Source: Hormiphora californensis (lineage: Eukaryota > Ctenophora > Tentaculata > Cydippida > Pleurobrachiidae). From it: a stretch of 64,000 bases of DNA. Positions 1-10,300 of the stretch are shown here, in pieces. Made by a program: the position numbers and the translations under genes. The first letter of the stretch is position 1, and each line of letters begins with the position of its first letter. Where the stretch lies: the NCBI GenBank assembly GCA_020137815.1, contig CM035351.1, forward strand, positions 6,469,397 through 6,533,396. The letters are read 5' to 3'. The notes below the pieces were generated by a model. The model was not told where the DNA came from and did no database searches. It saw nothing but the letters and a program-made list of their open reading frames with translations.

Positions 1-1298
1 GCTAATGACATACTGTGTACTGGGGAACCCGGGGAGAGAGATATTGCGTGTATTGTATACCAGAGGTGTTGTTATGTTCTAATCCCCCGAGGGGGCCCGG
101 AGAGAGAGAGAGAGAGGGTCGAACAAGGCAACCAGCGTGTAGGGCGTGGGCAGCGTTATTGAACAACACATTTGCAATATGTTCAATGAGTTGAATACAT
201 TACGCCCTGAATGAGTAGGAAGGTTGCTGCATCACTGCAGCATGAGGGCGTGAGGTGGACCGCATTACACCGTTTAGTTAATTATAGTCAACCATCACTG
301 TGTATAACTGCAGTACACTGCCAGAGGTGTGTCAATACAGTGTGTGTGACTACATACACCTCATACCATGAGTACCACCACGTACACTGTTTTAAAATAA
401 ACATCCTACTGTTGCAGTACACATGCCGACACTAGAAATAAACACCATGACATATCGCGGAAAGAGAGGGTCGAACAAGGATACCATGACACACATGCCC
501 CACACATGTGACATGGCTCTTCAATAGATATTGTTGTCTCGACTGTTTCTAGAACAACTATTGCATTATTATCTCGACTTCCCGGTTCAAAGCCCATGGC
601 AGTTCCATTTACGTCAAAAATTAACGGACAATAAAATGTGTGTGTGTGTGTGTGTCTGTGTTGATGCGTTTGTATGTTCGTGATTTTTCTGTGCTTCCCT
701 TCTCTCAGTTTCTCTCCCTCTCTCTCTCTTTCTCCCTCTCCCTGTCTCTTATTTTCTTTCTCTAACACACTCTAGTCTGTTCTCCTATCATTTTAACAGG
801 CAAAGGCTTGTAACAAGCAGGAATTCCAGAAAGAAAAAGAAGGAAGGGAGGATGGAAAAACAAGAGATGTAAAAACAGAGAAAATACTAGGATTTTGTCA
901 AGGCCTCCGATAGTTTAAAAAGAGTTGATCAGCTTGGTAGGACTTGTAATAAGAATACCATTGACACACAAGGAGCGGCCTTATTGCGAAAGTAACCCAA
1001 AAGTGAACCAGGGATAGATGATTTAATCGTATAATAATTCACAGCTCCATTGTATATTCGGTCTAACGATGCCCAGCTTAACACACACGCACCAACATAT
1101 TCAAGAGATTATATCATCGTGGGAGAGATTACAGTGGTTTAGCAATACATACTTCTAGAAGTTTTGGAAGCTTTTGAAGACAGCGCTAAATACCCAACAG
1201 TTATACCATCAAGTATTTACGATTTAGTAGAGTAAGAAATATATATGGGAGTAAGAGAAAGCAGTAAAGCCTGTTTTTCTAGTGTGACAACTGCATAC
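1..1298. other. no gene recognised; low-complexity DNA left of PPTC7
   Basis: No conserved coding segment is visible on either strand. The stretch holds a short (GA)n tract near 100-117, (TG)n near 637-658 and a CT-rich tract near 700-750. The missing 3' exons of the PPTC7-like gene should lie in this direction, but none of the expected C-terminal PP2C motifs can be found here, so they probably lie beyond the left edge. Confidence 0.5.
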
Positions 1299-2213
1299 CT
1301 GTCCTGAATGACGCCTTGTCGGCCAGTATTGATGCTAAGTTGGTAGGGTGTGTTAAAGTAGTGTTGCTGCTCCTGACTCTGGTACACAACACTATCCCCC
1401 CTCACCACCATAAACCCACTGTCACCTAGATTAGCTGCCGATACCTCCTTCCTCTCCTTGTCCATTACAACTATACACGCTGTACAACTTCCTAGAATAG
1501 AGCGGGGATGTTATAAGGAGGAGGAGGGGGATATATGTGATTTGGAGATTAGATTGAATATTCATCGAGCTAAGGGCTCAACTTCTGAGTGCATTCCTAA
1601 TAAATTTCCTATTAAATTTAAAGTAACAAAGTAAAGAAATATATGGTCGCTAAGTGCTCTGCCTCCTATCACATACAAGAGGAATTACCAAGAAGGGGGC
1701 TTTTCATTTGCATCATTTGCTCGTACGCCCTCTGAAGGAGACCAACAGGACTGAGAATATCGGTAGTTGTGGACCGAGCTAGTCTCTCGCAGTTCATCAT
1801 GAGGGATCGGGTGAACTTACTGGGATCCACGTCATATCTTCTCCATCCCCCAACTCCATCAGCGATACCTGGTGGAGTGGAGCGTGTCACAGAGAGATTT
1901 TAGACGACAGTTTTAGTAAATGCATGTCCCAAGATAATTCAGTCTCCACAAAGAAATAGTGTGCATGTAAAATTATGCAAAAAAAAGTGGAATTCCATTA
2001 AAACTACCCGATAACATTAATAATTCATCACATACCGATAACACTGCGTTTCTCGTTTTCCACAATAAAGAAAGCATCATCCCCAAAGTGGGCGGGTCCA
2101 GCGTTTCGGGGATGGGTCCGGGGAACACCGCTACAAGCGCACAACAACCGAGGTTTAAAGGGCTGGCGGAGTCCAAGTAGTAAACTACGCCCAATGTACA
2201 GGAGCGACTGCAT
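1299..2213 (-). CDS. PPTC7: PPTC7-like mitochondrial PP2C phosphatase, partial (exons 1-3)
   Basis: Three coding exons are visible on the minus strand: 2213-2036, 1868-1689 and 1491-1299. All have GT/AG boundaries with consistent phase. The product starts with a basic, hydrophobic presequence of the mitochondrial-targeting type. It then carries the PP2C metal-site motifs in order: [14 protein letters not shown] split across intron 1, a PLLG segment, ANLGDSGF and [13 protein letters not shown]. These match metazoan PPTC7 closely. PPTC7 is known as a matrix phosphatase that acts on COQ7 and other mitochondrial proteins. The last visible exon ends just after VIQD, before the TDGLFDN region expected in the family. 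The remaining C-terminal third is not in the window. A weak acceptor (CTCTCTGAG) lies 4 nt upstream of the ATG. Identity is confident; completeness is not. Confidence 0.9.
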
Positions 2214-2425
2214 TGCTCTCAGAGAGATTGAGTCATCTCTCGATCCGGCTACATTTTATAGGAACGCTAAAATCTGTTAAAATGGAGTTAGGTAACTATG
2301 GCGACCAAAGGAGGGGGGAGAGAGCGAAGACACAATTTCTAGCTAATGATTAATTCGGTTAATAATGTTGGACAGGAATGGGAAAATTATAAATCAACGA
2401 AACAAAGTGGGTAAAAACTATTTCG

Positions 2426-3538
2426 TCATTTTTCATAGACTTTTAGGGATGCAAGATTCCTCCACTTATCCTTCAGGTTGACATTGGTTCTGCCCGGAGC
2501 GAAACTGAAGGATTTATCTGCTAGAATGGCAGCCCAATTAGAATGACCATGCTTTTTAACACCATCAATTAAACACTTTGCTTCTTCATCTGTCCACTTC
2601 ATGCGTATACCACTCCTTACTGAATCATTAATCGACGCATCTCCCACACTTCTCTTTGACATTCGTCTTGACCGGTTTGTTATTTGGACGGGAGACTCAG
2701 AGACACTTATATCCTCGTCTGTTTCTGTCTGTTTCTGTCTGGATCTGTTTGCTTTCCTTTTCTCAGGTTTTGGAGATTGCTTCGGAGAGACTAACCCAAC
2801 AACAACCACCTTAGAATTTTTCTTGGCTGGCGACTTGGCTCCTCGTGTCTTTCTCTTTTTAGCTGGTTTTGGTGCAGGTGGTGGACTGTTTTCAATATCA
2901 GAATCATTTTCCTTGGACTGCTCCTCTACTACCTGTTCCTCAACTTTTCCCTCTTCCGTTAGTACCAAACTCGGCCCAATTTTCCTGTGGAAGGGAACAA
3001 ACGCAAGACAGAGTTGCCGGTGGAAAGCCATAGTGATATCATCTATAACGTTATCATCATTTAACGAATCGGCAACTATGGTGGTGTACTTTAGACGGAG
3101 AATAGGACACAAGTTTATAATTTCTTTCAAAGTTTTATCCAAATCTTCCATGGTGCCTTCTGTATGTCGTAGATAGAGCATTTCTCGATAGCAAGTAAAC
3201 ACAGACTCCACATTGATAATTCTCTCTTCATCTTCCTCATTTATTTCCACTTCATATGTGTTCGCTGCATGTTGTAAATCGTCAGCAAATTTATTTTGAA
3301 CCTCATGCACCAGTTCCATGTCCTCTGCCGAAATAACACTGACCAGAATCTCATGAAGTTCCAGTCGGAATTTGAGCATGGTGGGTATGTTCAGGGGAAG
3401 GTGATCCCTGTAGACATTTATCATCGCAAGACAGCGCTTGGATAAAGCAGGGTTACAGCCATGGACGGATTCAATATACTCCCAGAGGAGCCCATCTATG
3501 ACCAGGAACAACTCCTGGGTTCTTTCATCTGCGGCCAT
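2426..3538 (-). CDS. TERF: TRF-type telomere repeat-binding factor (Myb/telobox)
   Basis: Intronless 370-aa ORF. Residues about 313-366 form a C-terminal Myb/SANT domain with the telobox signature: W in MKWTDEEAK, SNWAAIL, then VNLKDKWRNL. This matches the recognition helix of TRF1/TRF2-class proteins that bind double-stranded TTAGGG. Residues about 10-200 are a helical N-terminal region without low complexity, at the position and size of a TRFH dimerisation domain, though that assignment is by architecture only. Residues about 205-300 are an acidic then Lys/Ser-rich hinge with probable nuclear-localisation clusters (KPAKKRKTRGAK). The expected role is shelterin-like telomere protection in the nucleus. 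A splice acceptor (CTATTCTTCAG) lies 5 nt upstream of the ATG. There are no frameshifts. It could instead be another telobox protein, but the C-terminal single Myb is typical of TRF. Confidence 0.82.
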   Translation of the reverse strand: MAADERTQELFLVIDGLLWEYIESVHGCNPALSKRCLAMINVYRDHLPLNIPTMLKFRLELHEILVSVISAEDMELVHEVQNKFADDLQHAANTYEVEINEEDEERIINVESVFTCYREMLYLRHTEGTMEDLDKTLKEIINLCPILRLKYTTIVADSLNDDNVIDDITMAFHRQLCLAFVPFHRKIGPSLVLTEEGKVEEQVVEEQSKENDSDIENSPPPAPKPAKKRKTRGAKSPAKKNSKVVVVGLVSPKQSPKPEKRKANRSRQKQTETDEDISVSESPVQITNRSRRMSKRSVGDASINDSVRSGIRMKWTDEEAKCLIDGVKKHGHSNWAAILADKSFSFAPGRTNVNLKDKWRNLASLKVYEK

Positions 3539-3773
3539 GTTTTCTGAAGAATAGAATTGTAGCTTAACGGGATCGTGAAGTACAAACTACAAACCTAACA
3601 GAGGGTAGTGTGCAGCGTTTGCTAAGGCCTAAGCAGTAGAGCGAAACACGAGTTCAAAATAAAAGTGGTCGCAAACTTAGCAAACGTTGCTGTCCCCAGC
3701 AGCGGGATAAGGCAGCGCTTTCCAAGTAGCAAACCGTCTTTTTAAAATGTTCGGCCAAAAATTCGGGCGCCGT

Positions 3774-4001
3774 TACGATCTGGGTGTTTGGATGCCTGTT
3801 TACAGGTGCACGCTGCCAAAAAAGTTGATTCACTAAAATGGCTCTAACCGCCAAACCACTCAACCGTTTTGGCTGATTCAAAGTTTATCGGGTAGGGAAT
3901 GTCAAGGCCTAACCCCAACCCAAACCCCAACCCTAACCCTACTTTAGCCCTAACCCTAAAAAACCGTTTGTCAGCACTCCCAAAACACCCAGATTTTAAC
4001 G
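3774..4001 (+). repeat. R1 short TIR element with CCCTAA-like core, copy 1
   Basis: About 228-bp element beginning CGATCTGGGTGTTTGG and ending CCCAGATTTTAACG, so its ends are imperfect inverted repeats. The middle contains a conserved stretch (GCTCTAACCGCC to TAGGGAATGTC) followed by degenerate CCCTAA/CCCCAA repeats. Closely similar copies occur at 6316-6534 and 49271-49511, with partial copies at 4022-4094 and 5363-5548. No coding capacity: it is a non-autonomous element. Confidence 0.75.
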
Positions 4002-4021
4002 CTGGCCAAAAATTCTGTGCG

Positions 4022-4094
4022 CCGTTACGATCTGGGTGTTTGGAGGCCTGTTTACAGGTGCGCGCTGCCAAAAAAGTTGATTCACTAAAATCAT
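4022..4094 (+). repeat. R1 element, 5' fragment
   Basis: Matches the first ~75 bp of the R1 element (CGATCTGGGTG through GTTGATTCACTAAAAT) and then breaks off into a short (ATC)n run. It lies directly after a complete R1 copy in the same orientation. Confidence 0.65.
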
Positions 4095-4309
4095 CATCAT
4101 CATCATCAATAAACATTTAATATCCCGCTTTTTAGCACATATTACAAACTAACACTCACAAAAAGATAAACCTTAATGGATAGTTTAGAACTTTCTAAAG
4201 CGGCTTCCTTAGATCGAGATTCAGTTAATAGTCTAGGACCGTAGATAAGAGTTCGTACACACTATTTTATACTCTAGCATATCCCATCGGCACTCACACA
4301 ATATTCAAA

Positions 4310-5284
4310 TCAGGTACCCTCAACCACCTCATTCCCACGAATAATGTAGTGTTTGTTAGGATACTTCTTAGCCATTTGCTTCAGCCGATCTACCAACTGT
4401 TTCCTTACATTCCTCTCCTCCGTTGTTCGATCCGGGGAAATATAGACTTTATCATACTTTTCAGTCCCTCTAAGTTGGGATTTTTTCGACAGAATCGACT
4501 TCTGAGCGTCTCTGTTTCGAAGCACGACTTTTACCGGTCTGGCAGTTTGAGACTGCTTTCCTAAGCGCTCTAACGACCTCACTAACGGAGCCTCTTCCAG
4601 CTCAGCAAAAAGAGACTTCACTTGAGTTTCAAGCTCATCACTCTTGTCATTCAGTTCGTCCAAACCATGGATGATGATGTTACAGCCACGATCATCAGAG
4701 GCTGCAACAAAGGCCGACTGAATCTTCTTTGGAGCAAGGGCAGTAGCACATTCTTTCTCCAGGACAGATGCAAAGCTCTTCATCTCCTGCTGTGCCGTTG
4801 TTTTAACAGCGGTGATTTCAGTTTCTCTCTTTTCGAGCAACTGCCTCTGGATCTTCAGCAATTCCTCTTGTGCCGCTACAAGGGTCCTCTGGGTTTCGAT
4901 AAGCTCTTTACTGTGCATTTTGAGCTCTTTCTCATATTGCCTCATCATCATGGTTTCATATCCCATATGTGCCAACTGTTCACCAACTGGGAAGGTCTGT
5001 TCAATGAGAATACGGCATGCACCCTCCACTAGGTCTAGAAGCACTGGCTTGTTCAGTGCACTGAGTTTGTTCCTGGAGGGAACTTTCAGATCATCCCAGA
5101 TTTCCACTATTTGTGGTCCGTACTTCACTCGACTCGGATCTGTTTCACCAAACCCTCCAGTTAGCGTTAATATCTCGCTTACCCACTCTACAGTTTGTTC
5201 TTGGCAGTATCGGATGTCATCCTCTTCTACGTCTGTTTCCCGCAGGTTGATCCGCGTTTCTTCTTCATTATCGGAGCTTGTCAT
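4310..5284 (-). CDS. ORF1p-like coiled-coil / RRM-like protein, copy A
   Basis: Intact 324-aa single-exon ORF. Residues about 1-110 form an acidic N-terminal region. About 115-185 is a long coiled coil rich in E, L, K and Q. A conserved turn follows (CATALAPKKIQ), then an RRM-like segment (GCNIIIHGLDEL). The basic C-terminal domain contains RPVKVVLRNRDAQKSIL and YISPDRTTEER. This order resembles the nucleic-acid chaperone ORF1p of LINE-type retrotransposons. No reverse transcriptase ORF follows. Two diverged relatives lie at 51063-55192 and 55579-56547. Unlike the host genes here, no convincing splice acceptor precedes the ATG. It is either a relic of a two-ORF retrotransposon or a domesticated derivative; the intact frame favours recent activity or selection. 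Confidence 0.7.
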   Translation of the reverse strand: MTSSDNEEETRINLRETDVEEDDIRYCQEQTVEWVSEILTLTGGFGETDPSRVKYGPQIVEIWDDLKVPSRNKLSALNKPVLLDLVEGACRILIEQTFPVGEQLAHMGYETMMMRQYEKELKMHSKELIETQRTLVAAQEELLKIQRQLLEKRETEITAVKTTAQQEMKSFASVLEKECATALAPKKIQSAFVAASDDRGCNIIIHGLDELNDKSDELETQVKSLFAELEEAPLVRSLERLGKQSQTARPVKVVLRNRDAQKSILSKKSQLRGTEKYDKVYISPDRTTEERNVRKQLVDRLKQMAKKYPNKHYIIRGNEVVEGT

Positions 5285-5362
5285 TTTCTTGCTGCCCTCT
5301 TGGGCTCTTACATAGACATTTGCTCAATAAATAGTTTTACGTTGTAGTTGATGAAAGTTTGA

Positions 5363-5548
5363 AATGGCTCTAACCGCCAAACCACTCAACCGTTTTGGCT
5401 GATTCAAATTTTATCTGGTAGGGAATGTCAAGGCCTAACCCCAACCCAAACCCAAACCCCAACCCTAACCCTAACCCTACTTTAGCCCTAACCCTAAAAA
5501 ACCGTTTGTCAGCACTCCCAAAACACCCAGATTTTAATTTTTAACGCT
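5363..5548 (+). repeat. R1 element, 3' fragment with CCCTAA-like repeats
   Basis: Matches the right two thirds of R1, from GGCTCTAACCGCC to CACCCAGATTTTAA. The left inverted end is missing. The CCCTAA/CCCAAA stretch is slightly expanded relative to copy 1. Confidence 0.65.
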
Positions 5549-5662
5549 GGCCAAAAATTCTGACTTTTTAAAAAAATTTTTTTTCAGTTTCTGATATATT
5601 TCAACGCGCGCGGCGCGACCTTATATTAAGACGTCAGCGCTGCCGCCTGAAATAAACTTAAA

Positions 5663-5740
5663 GGGAAAAGAGAGATAGATAGAAATAGTAAGAGAGAGCA
5701 ATTTCTCTCTCTTAGTAATTCTATCTATCTCTCTTTTCCC
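5663..5740. repeat. hairpin-forming inverted repeat (GATA/GAGA arms)
   Basis: The arm starting GGGAAAAGAGAGATAGATAG is mirrored by an arm ending CTATCTATCTCTCTTTTCCC, around a short centre near 5700. It would fold into a ~35-bp stem. No coding content. Confidence 0.7.
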
Positions 5741-5861
5741 ACGGTCGTGGGAATACCGTAAGAGCTTCCACTATTAAAACTGCGCGTTTAGAAATTGACG
5801 ACGGAACTCTTTTTTTCACTTTTTCACTGTTGTGTTCCGATTCGGGCGCCGTTGGAAAACG

Positions 5862-6302
5862 TTAAAATCTGGGTGCCTTTCATTGCTAACAATTCGTAGT
5901 TTTGGCGCGCGCGACGGGTTAGGGCTATCCGTTAGGGTCTGGTTAGGGTTTGGTTTGGGGTTATCGGTTAGGGCTATCGATTCTCTAACTGATACCGTTT
6001 AGTTTACTCAAATCGGCCATGTGGTTCCATGGAGGCGAGACACTGTGTTGAGACGCGCACCATTGCGACGCGCATTGCGACGCGCATTTTGGCTTTGCGA
6101 CGCGCATTTTGGTATTGCGACGCGCACATGCGCGTCGCAATGCTTAAATGCGCGTCGCAAAGCCAAAATGCGCGTCGCAATGGTGCGCGTCTCAACACAG
6201 TGTCTCGCCTCCATGGCTAAAGCCGTTTGAAGAAAGTCGGTCTAAGTATACTCTTTTGGTAGCGCGCACCTGTAAACAGGCTGCAAGGCACCCAGATTAT
6301 AA
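5862..6302. repeat. R2 foldback element, copy 1
   Basis: About 440-bp element with ends TTAAAATCTGGGTGCC and GGCACCCAGATTATAA. Its centre (about 6021-6225) is a near-perfect palindrome. The palindrome arms carry repeated GCGACGCGCAT units bounded by CCATGGAGGCGAGACAC and its complement. A GGTTAGGG-rich stretch lies on the left. A second copy in the opposite orientation lies at 49781-50248. The small ORFs across the palindrome are by-products of the repeat. Confidence 0.75.
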
Positions 6303-6315
6303 TCGCGCCCGGCGC

Positions 6316-6534
6316 CGTTAAAAAAACGATCTGGGTGTTTGGAGGCCTGTTTACAGGTGCGCGCTGCCAAAAAAGTTGATTCACTAAAATGGCTCTAACC
6401 GCCAAACCACTCAACCGTTTTGGCTGATTCAAAGTTTATCTGGTAGGGAATGTCAAGGCCTAACCCTAACCCTACTTTAGCCCTAACCCTAAAAAACCGT
6501 TTGTCAGCACTCCCAAAACACCCAGATTTTAACG
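6316..6534 (+). repeat. R1 TIR element, copy 2
   Basis: Complete R1 copy immediately after R2 copy 1. It has the same CGATCTGGGTGTTTGG start, internal GCTCTAACCGCC block, CCCTAA repeats and CCCAGATTTTAACG end. Confidence 0.72.
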
Positions 6535-6774
6535 CTGGCCTCCCGATTCCGTAACTCGTAAGCTTGTTTAATCGAGTTTTCATGCATGATATTTCCTGGT
6601 CATAACTCGACCAGTGCCAATTGTCACTTTTGGTAGGAGCCACGAGATATAGAGGAGGTTGTTTGTGTGTCTGGTGGTCAGTTGAATACTTATTATTTTG
6701 TGTGTTCTAGGAAGTGGAGATTTGGGAGTTGATTGGTTTCTTTTATGTGACGGATCCCCAGAACTCGGTAAAAA

Positions 6775-6935
6775 AAGAGCCTGGGTTAAAAAATCAAAAA
6801 AGCAAAGAAAAAAAAAAAGAATATTAAAAAAAAAAAAAAAAAAAAAAAATCAAAAAAAAAAAATCAAAAAAAAAAGAAAAAAAAAAGAGGCAATAAAAAA
6901 GAATAATAAAAAAATAAAAAAAGCCCACCCTTCTT
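6775..6935. repeat. A-rich low-complexity tract
   Basis: Almost continuous adenine interrupted by G, T and C. The Lys/Asn-rich frame across it is an artefact of composition. Confidence 0.85.
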
Positions 6936-6954
6936 TCTCTCAACCTCTTTTCTT

Positions 6955-7170
<216 letters not shown>

Positions 7171-8037
7171 TTCTCTTTCTCGAGCGGTTAAGGGAACAGG
7201 ATCTTCACTTCATCTGCACCTTATTTTGGCATGGTTCCCAAGAAGTTTCACTCTATCACGGCCATGGGCCAAACTGGATATCACATCACAATGTTGCCAA
7301 AAGGGATTTGAAGTCTTATCGTTCACTAACATACTCTGCAAGACACAAATACACCATTTTTCAAGACCAAGCTCAACATTACCTGATTAAGACCTCATCT
7401 TTTCCATGACGGGCACACCTTTTGACCTTTCAAGTTCCTTATTGTGACTGGTGTAGTAATTTTTTACGTTGAGATCTATGGCCTCTGTTGCGCTATATTT
7501 TTGTAGACTTTTGTATGATTCTATCTTGTGGATATTCAGTGTTCAGTTTATGCTGTTTTGATTAACTTATTAACTATTTATTAATTATATGTGACAGTTT
7601 ATGCTGTTTTTTAATTAACTTATTAACTATGTATTTAATTATATGACAACGAGGACTTTCGGAAGGACATTGATACGAAGATGCGCTTTAGAAAGCGAGT
7701 TTTGATCGAAAGGACGCTTTAGTATAAGTCGATCGAGATAAACACTTTTCGCTCAAAAGCGATTTATAAATGTTAAATGTTATTGTTATTGTTATTGTTA
7801 TTTAAATTTTAGCGGGACAACAAGGCTCGCTAATCGCATTCGAGTCTCGTCGAATCAGCTGTTATGCAACCCAGCGACCGCGACCGCAGCTCTTACAATT
7901 GGTAAGATAATTGCCGCATAAGAATATTGGTTTAAGAGCTCTGGCGTTTTAGATTTTAATCCTGAGTTTTTCTTCGTTTTGCGTTTATCTCTTAACTATT
8001 AACTTATAACTAACGCGTATTTTGATTGGGTTGTTTA
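7171..8037. other. non-coding, AT-rich, with short direct repeats
   Basis: No gene recognised. A ~50-bp segment around CAGTTTATGCTGTTTT and TTAACTTATTAACTA is directly duplicated near 7545-7645, and a short (TTATTG)n run lies near 7780-7802. Confidence 0.5.
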
Positions 8038-8373
8038 GTGGGAGACACTAGCGGTACCCAAACGAACTCTGTAGCTTATCAGGAACAGGAGATATGGTCA
8101 TTTATCATAATGCCGAAGGGCCCTTACGGGTGTTATTATCATAATTGATCATATCTCCGGTTCCTGATGAGCTACAGAGTTCGTTTGGGTACCGTTGGAA
8201 AGGAAATTTCAAGCCCCATCGAATGGCGAAGGTTTGAAGTCTCATCAGGAAAAGAAGTTATGAGCCAAAACGTGAAAAGTCGATGTTGAAAAACTTTTTC
8301 TTGCGTGTTTTTTGAAAAACGAATTTGTTGTGGTGCGCATTTTTTTGCGTGTACCACAGCTAGTGTCTCCCAC
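8038..8373. mobile_element. 336-bp TIR element (MITE) flanked by TA
   Basis: Perfect 15-bp terminal inverted repeats, GTGGGAGACACTAGC at 8038-8052 and its complement at 8359-8373, are flanked on both sides by TA. This is the target duplication typical of Tc1/mariner-type elements. A second, internal inverted repeat runs from about 8053 to 8196 and carries the recurring TTATCAGGAACAGGAGATAT motif in opposite orientations. No ORF, so it is non-autonomous. Confidence 0.8.
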
Positions 8374-8651
8374 TAGTTAGCACTCATGCTGCGCAGGTAA
8401 GTTAACCCTTGCGCGGCTCTTACACGTCTTTTGATACAAAGATACCCGAGTGCTTATGGTTAACATACCCGGCTACTTTTTTGTAAGTTGGTCCCTTAGC
8501 GAAGCGTAACTTTGAAGGACTCCACCGACGCGAAGTTTTTTAATAGAGTAGCGAATGCCAATTTGAGTTGGGTGATCGGATAACTGTTTATTAGCCTCAT
8601 GTTTGATTGTCAGAGAGAATAATAAAAAGCTCTGACAATTATTCTTGAGAA
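8374..8651. other. non-coding spacer before the large inverted repeat
   Basis: No gene or repeat family recognised apart from a small inverted repeat around 8607-8640 (TTGTCAGAG / CTCTGACAA). Confidence 0.4.
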
Positions 8652-9250
8652 TACCTTACTCTCGCTAATTAAGAAACGCTTTAGGAAGAAATTTTTTTAT
8701 AAGAAACGGGAAATGTGGAAACACATTAAATAAGACACCCCAAAATAAGAAACTCCCCCAAGAAAGTAAGAAACCCCAAAAATAAGAAACGCAAAAATAA
8801 GAAACCCCAAAAATAAGAAACGCAAAAATAAGAAACCCCAAAAATAAGAAACCCCAAAAATAAGAAACCCCAAAAATAAGAAACCCAAAAATTAAGAAAC
8901 CCCAAAATTAAGAAACCCCAAAATTAAGAAACCCCAAAAATAAGAAACCCCAAAATTAAGAAACCCCAAAAATAAGAAACCCCAAAAATAAGAAACCCAA
9001 AAATTAAGAAACCCCAAAATTAAGAAACCCCAAAATTAAGAAACCCCAAAATTAAGAAACCCCAAAAATAAGAAACCCCAAAATTAAGAAACCCCAAAAA
9101 TAAGAAACCCCAAAATTAAGAAACTCGAAAAATAAGAAAGTAGAAACCCCAAGAATAAGAAACTCGAAAAATAAGAAACCTAATTAGGGGAGGGCCTCAA
9201 AAAGCCCTAAAATGGACATTTTTGACAATACAGACCAAATACGGCAAAAT
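8652..9250. repeat. left arm of large inverted repeat; ~16-bp tandem array
   Basis: The outer end reads TACCTTACTCTCGCTAATTA. From about 8700 to 9180 the DNA is a tandem array of AAGAAACCCCAAAAWT-type units, followed by GGGAGGGCCTCAAAAAGCCC and a flank. The same blocks appear as reverse complement, in mirrored order, at 16741-17290. There is no obvious target-site duplication outside the two arms. Confidence 0.85.
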
Positions 9251-10040
9251 AACGCAATTTAAACTAGGTAAAATGTTGTTTAGCGGTGTTTAGGCTATTT
9301 CGAAGGTGTGGTCAAAATTTCAGCTCTAACGGTTGACAGGTTACGAAATGGTGGCCGGAATAAGAAAGCTGAGACAAGGGGGTTAAACACAACACAAAAC
9401 AACTGCAATGAACTGCTTGTGTGTAAACACTCAGAACTGTTGCAGAATGCAGAGGCCCGTTTCTTATCTCTGTTTTCAAGATGGGTGTGTCGCCCTGCTT
9501 TCTCTCCCAATCTCTCTTCAGTCTTCCTATCTCGTCCTCTTTTTCTTTCTTTATCATTGATGATGTCTGCGTGTGTGTGTTAGAGAGAGAGAGAGAGAGT
9601 GTGTGAGAGAGAGAGAGAGAGAGAGAGATAGAGAGAGAGAGATACTAAGAAGCAAAGCGAGTGTTAAAACACAATCTAAGAGTGGGTGGGTACGAAAAGA
9701 TAAGGTATTTGACCAGAATGTAGCTCGACAGTGGGGGGTACGAAAAGATAAGAAGTGATACTGAGTGTGAGAAGGGAAAAAGGGGGGGGGGAAAGAGATG
9801 AAACAAAAATGACGACACGAAAGCAAGAAATCATGAACACAAAACACACGGATTTGAGAGAGTGCAAGAGATAGATGAACGAGATAGGGATCGGGAGGTG
9901 CTCATGCGTGACAGACCTCCACGCACGTGACTTAGAATGCTGGCACCCAATTGGCTGATCATAATGAAAGTGAAAGTGACCATAAATGCAGCAATTTGAT
10001 TGGCTGCGCTGACTGAGTTTGTGATTGGGGGCGGGAACTG

Positions 10041-10091
<51 letters not shown>

Positions 10092-10300
10092 AGTTGGTCC
10101 ACCTGCCACCACCTCCTATCGGTTTCCCCCGGGCAACAGGGTCACACGGAGTACCTTTTCCCCATCCCCTTTTCCCCTTGATCGATTTTCAGGTCCGTGT
10201 GGCCGTGGCTAAGCGTGGCTGTGTATCAAAAATACGGAAAAAAATCATAAAATACAAAAAACACAAAAAGATCTTCTTGGCTAGGCGGCCCACAGTGTAT
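9251..10300. other. non-coding segment inside inverted repeat, GA microsatellites
   Basis: No gene recognised. Contains (GA)n tracts near 9579-9650 and 10043-10087 and a G run near 9781. The sequence otherwise looks of normal quality up to about 10,240. Confidence 0.5.

Noticed and set aside
2601-3176. 191-codon plus-strand ORF
   Set aside because: It is antisense to the TRF gene; the minus-strand frame has the Myb/telobox domain.
6004-6230. Overlapping ORFs on both strands rich in Arg-Arg-Ala-Pro
   Set aside because: They come from the GCGACGCGCAT palindrome of R2 and appear equally on both strands. The same happens at 49,851-50,093.
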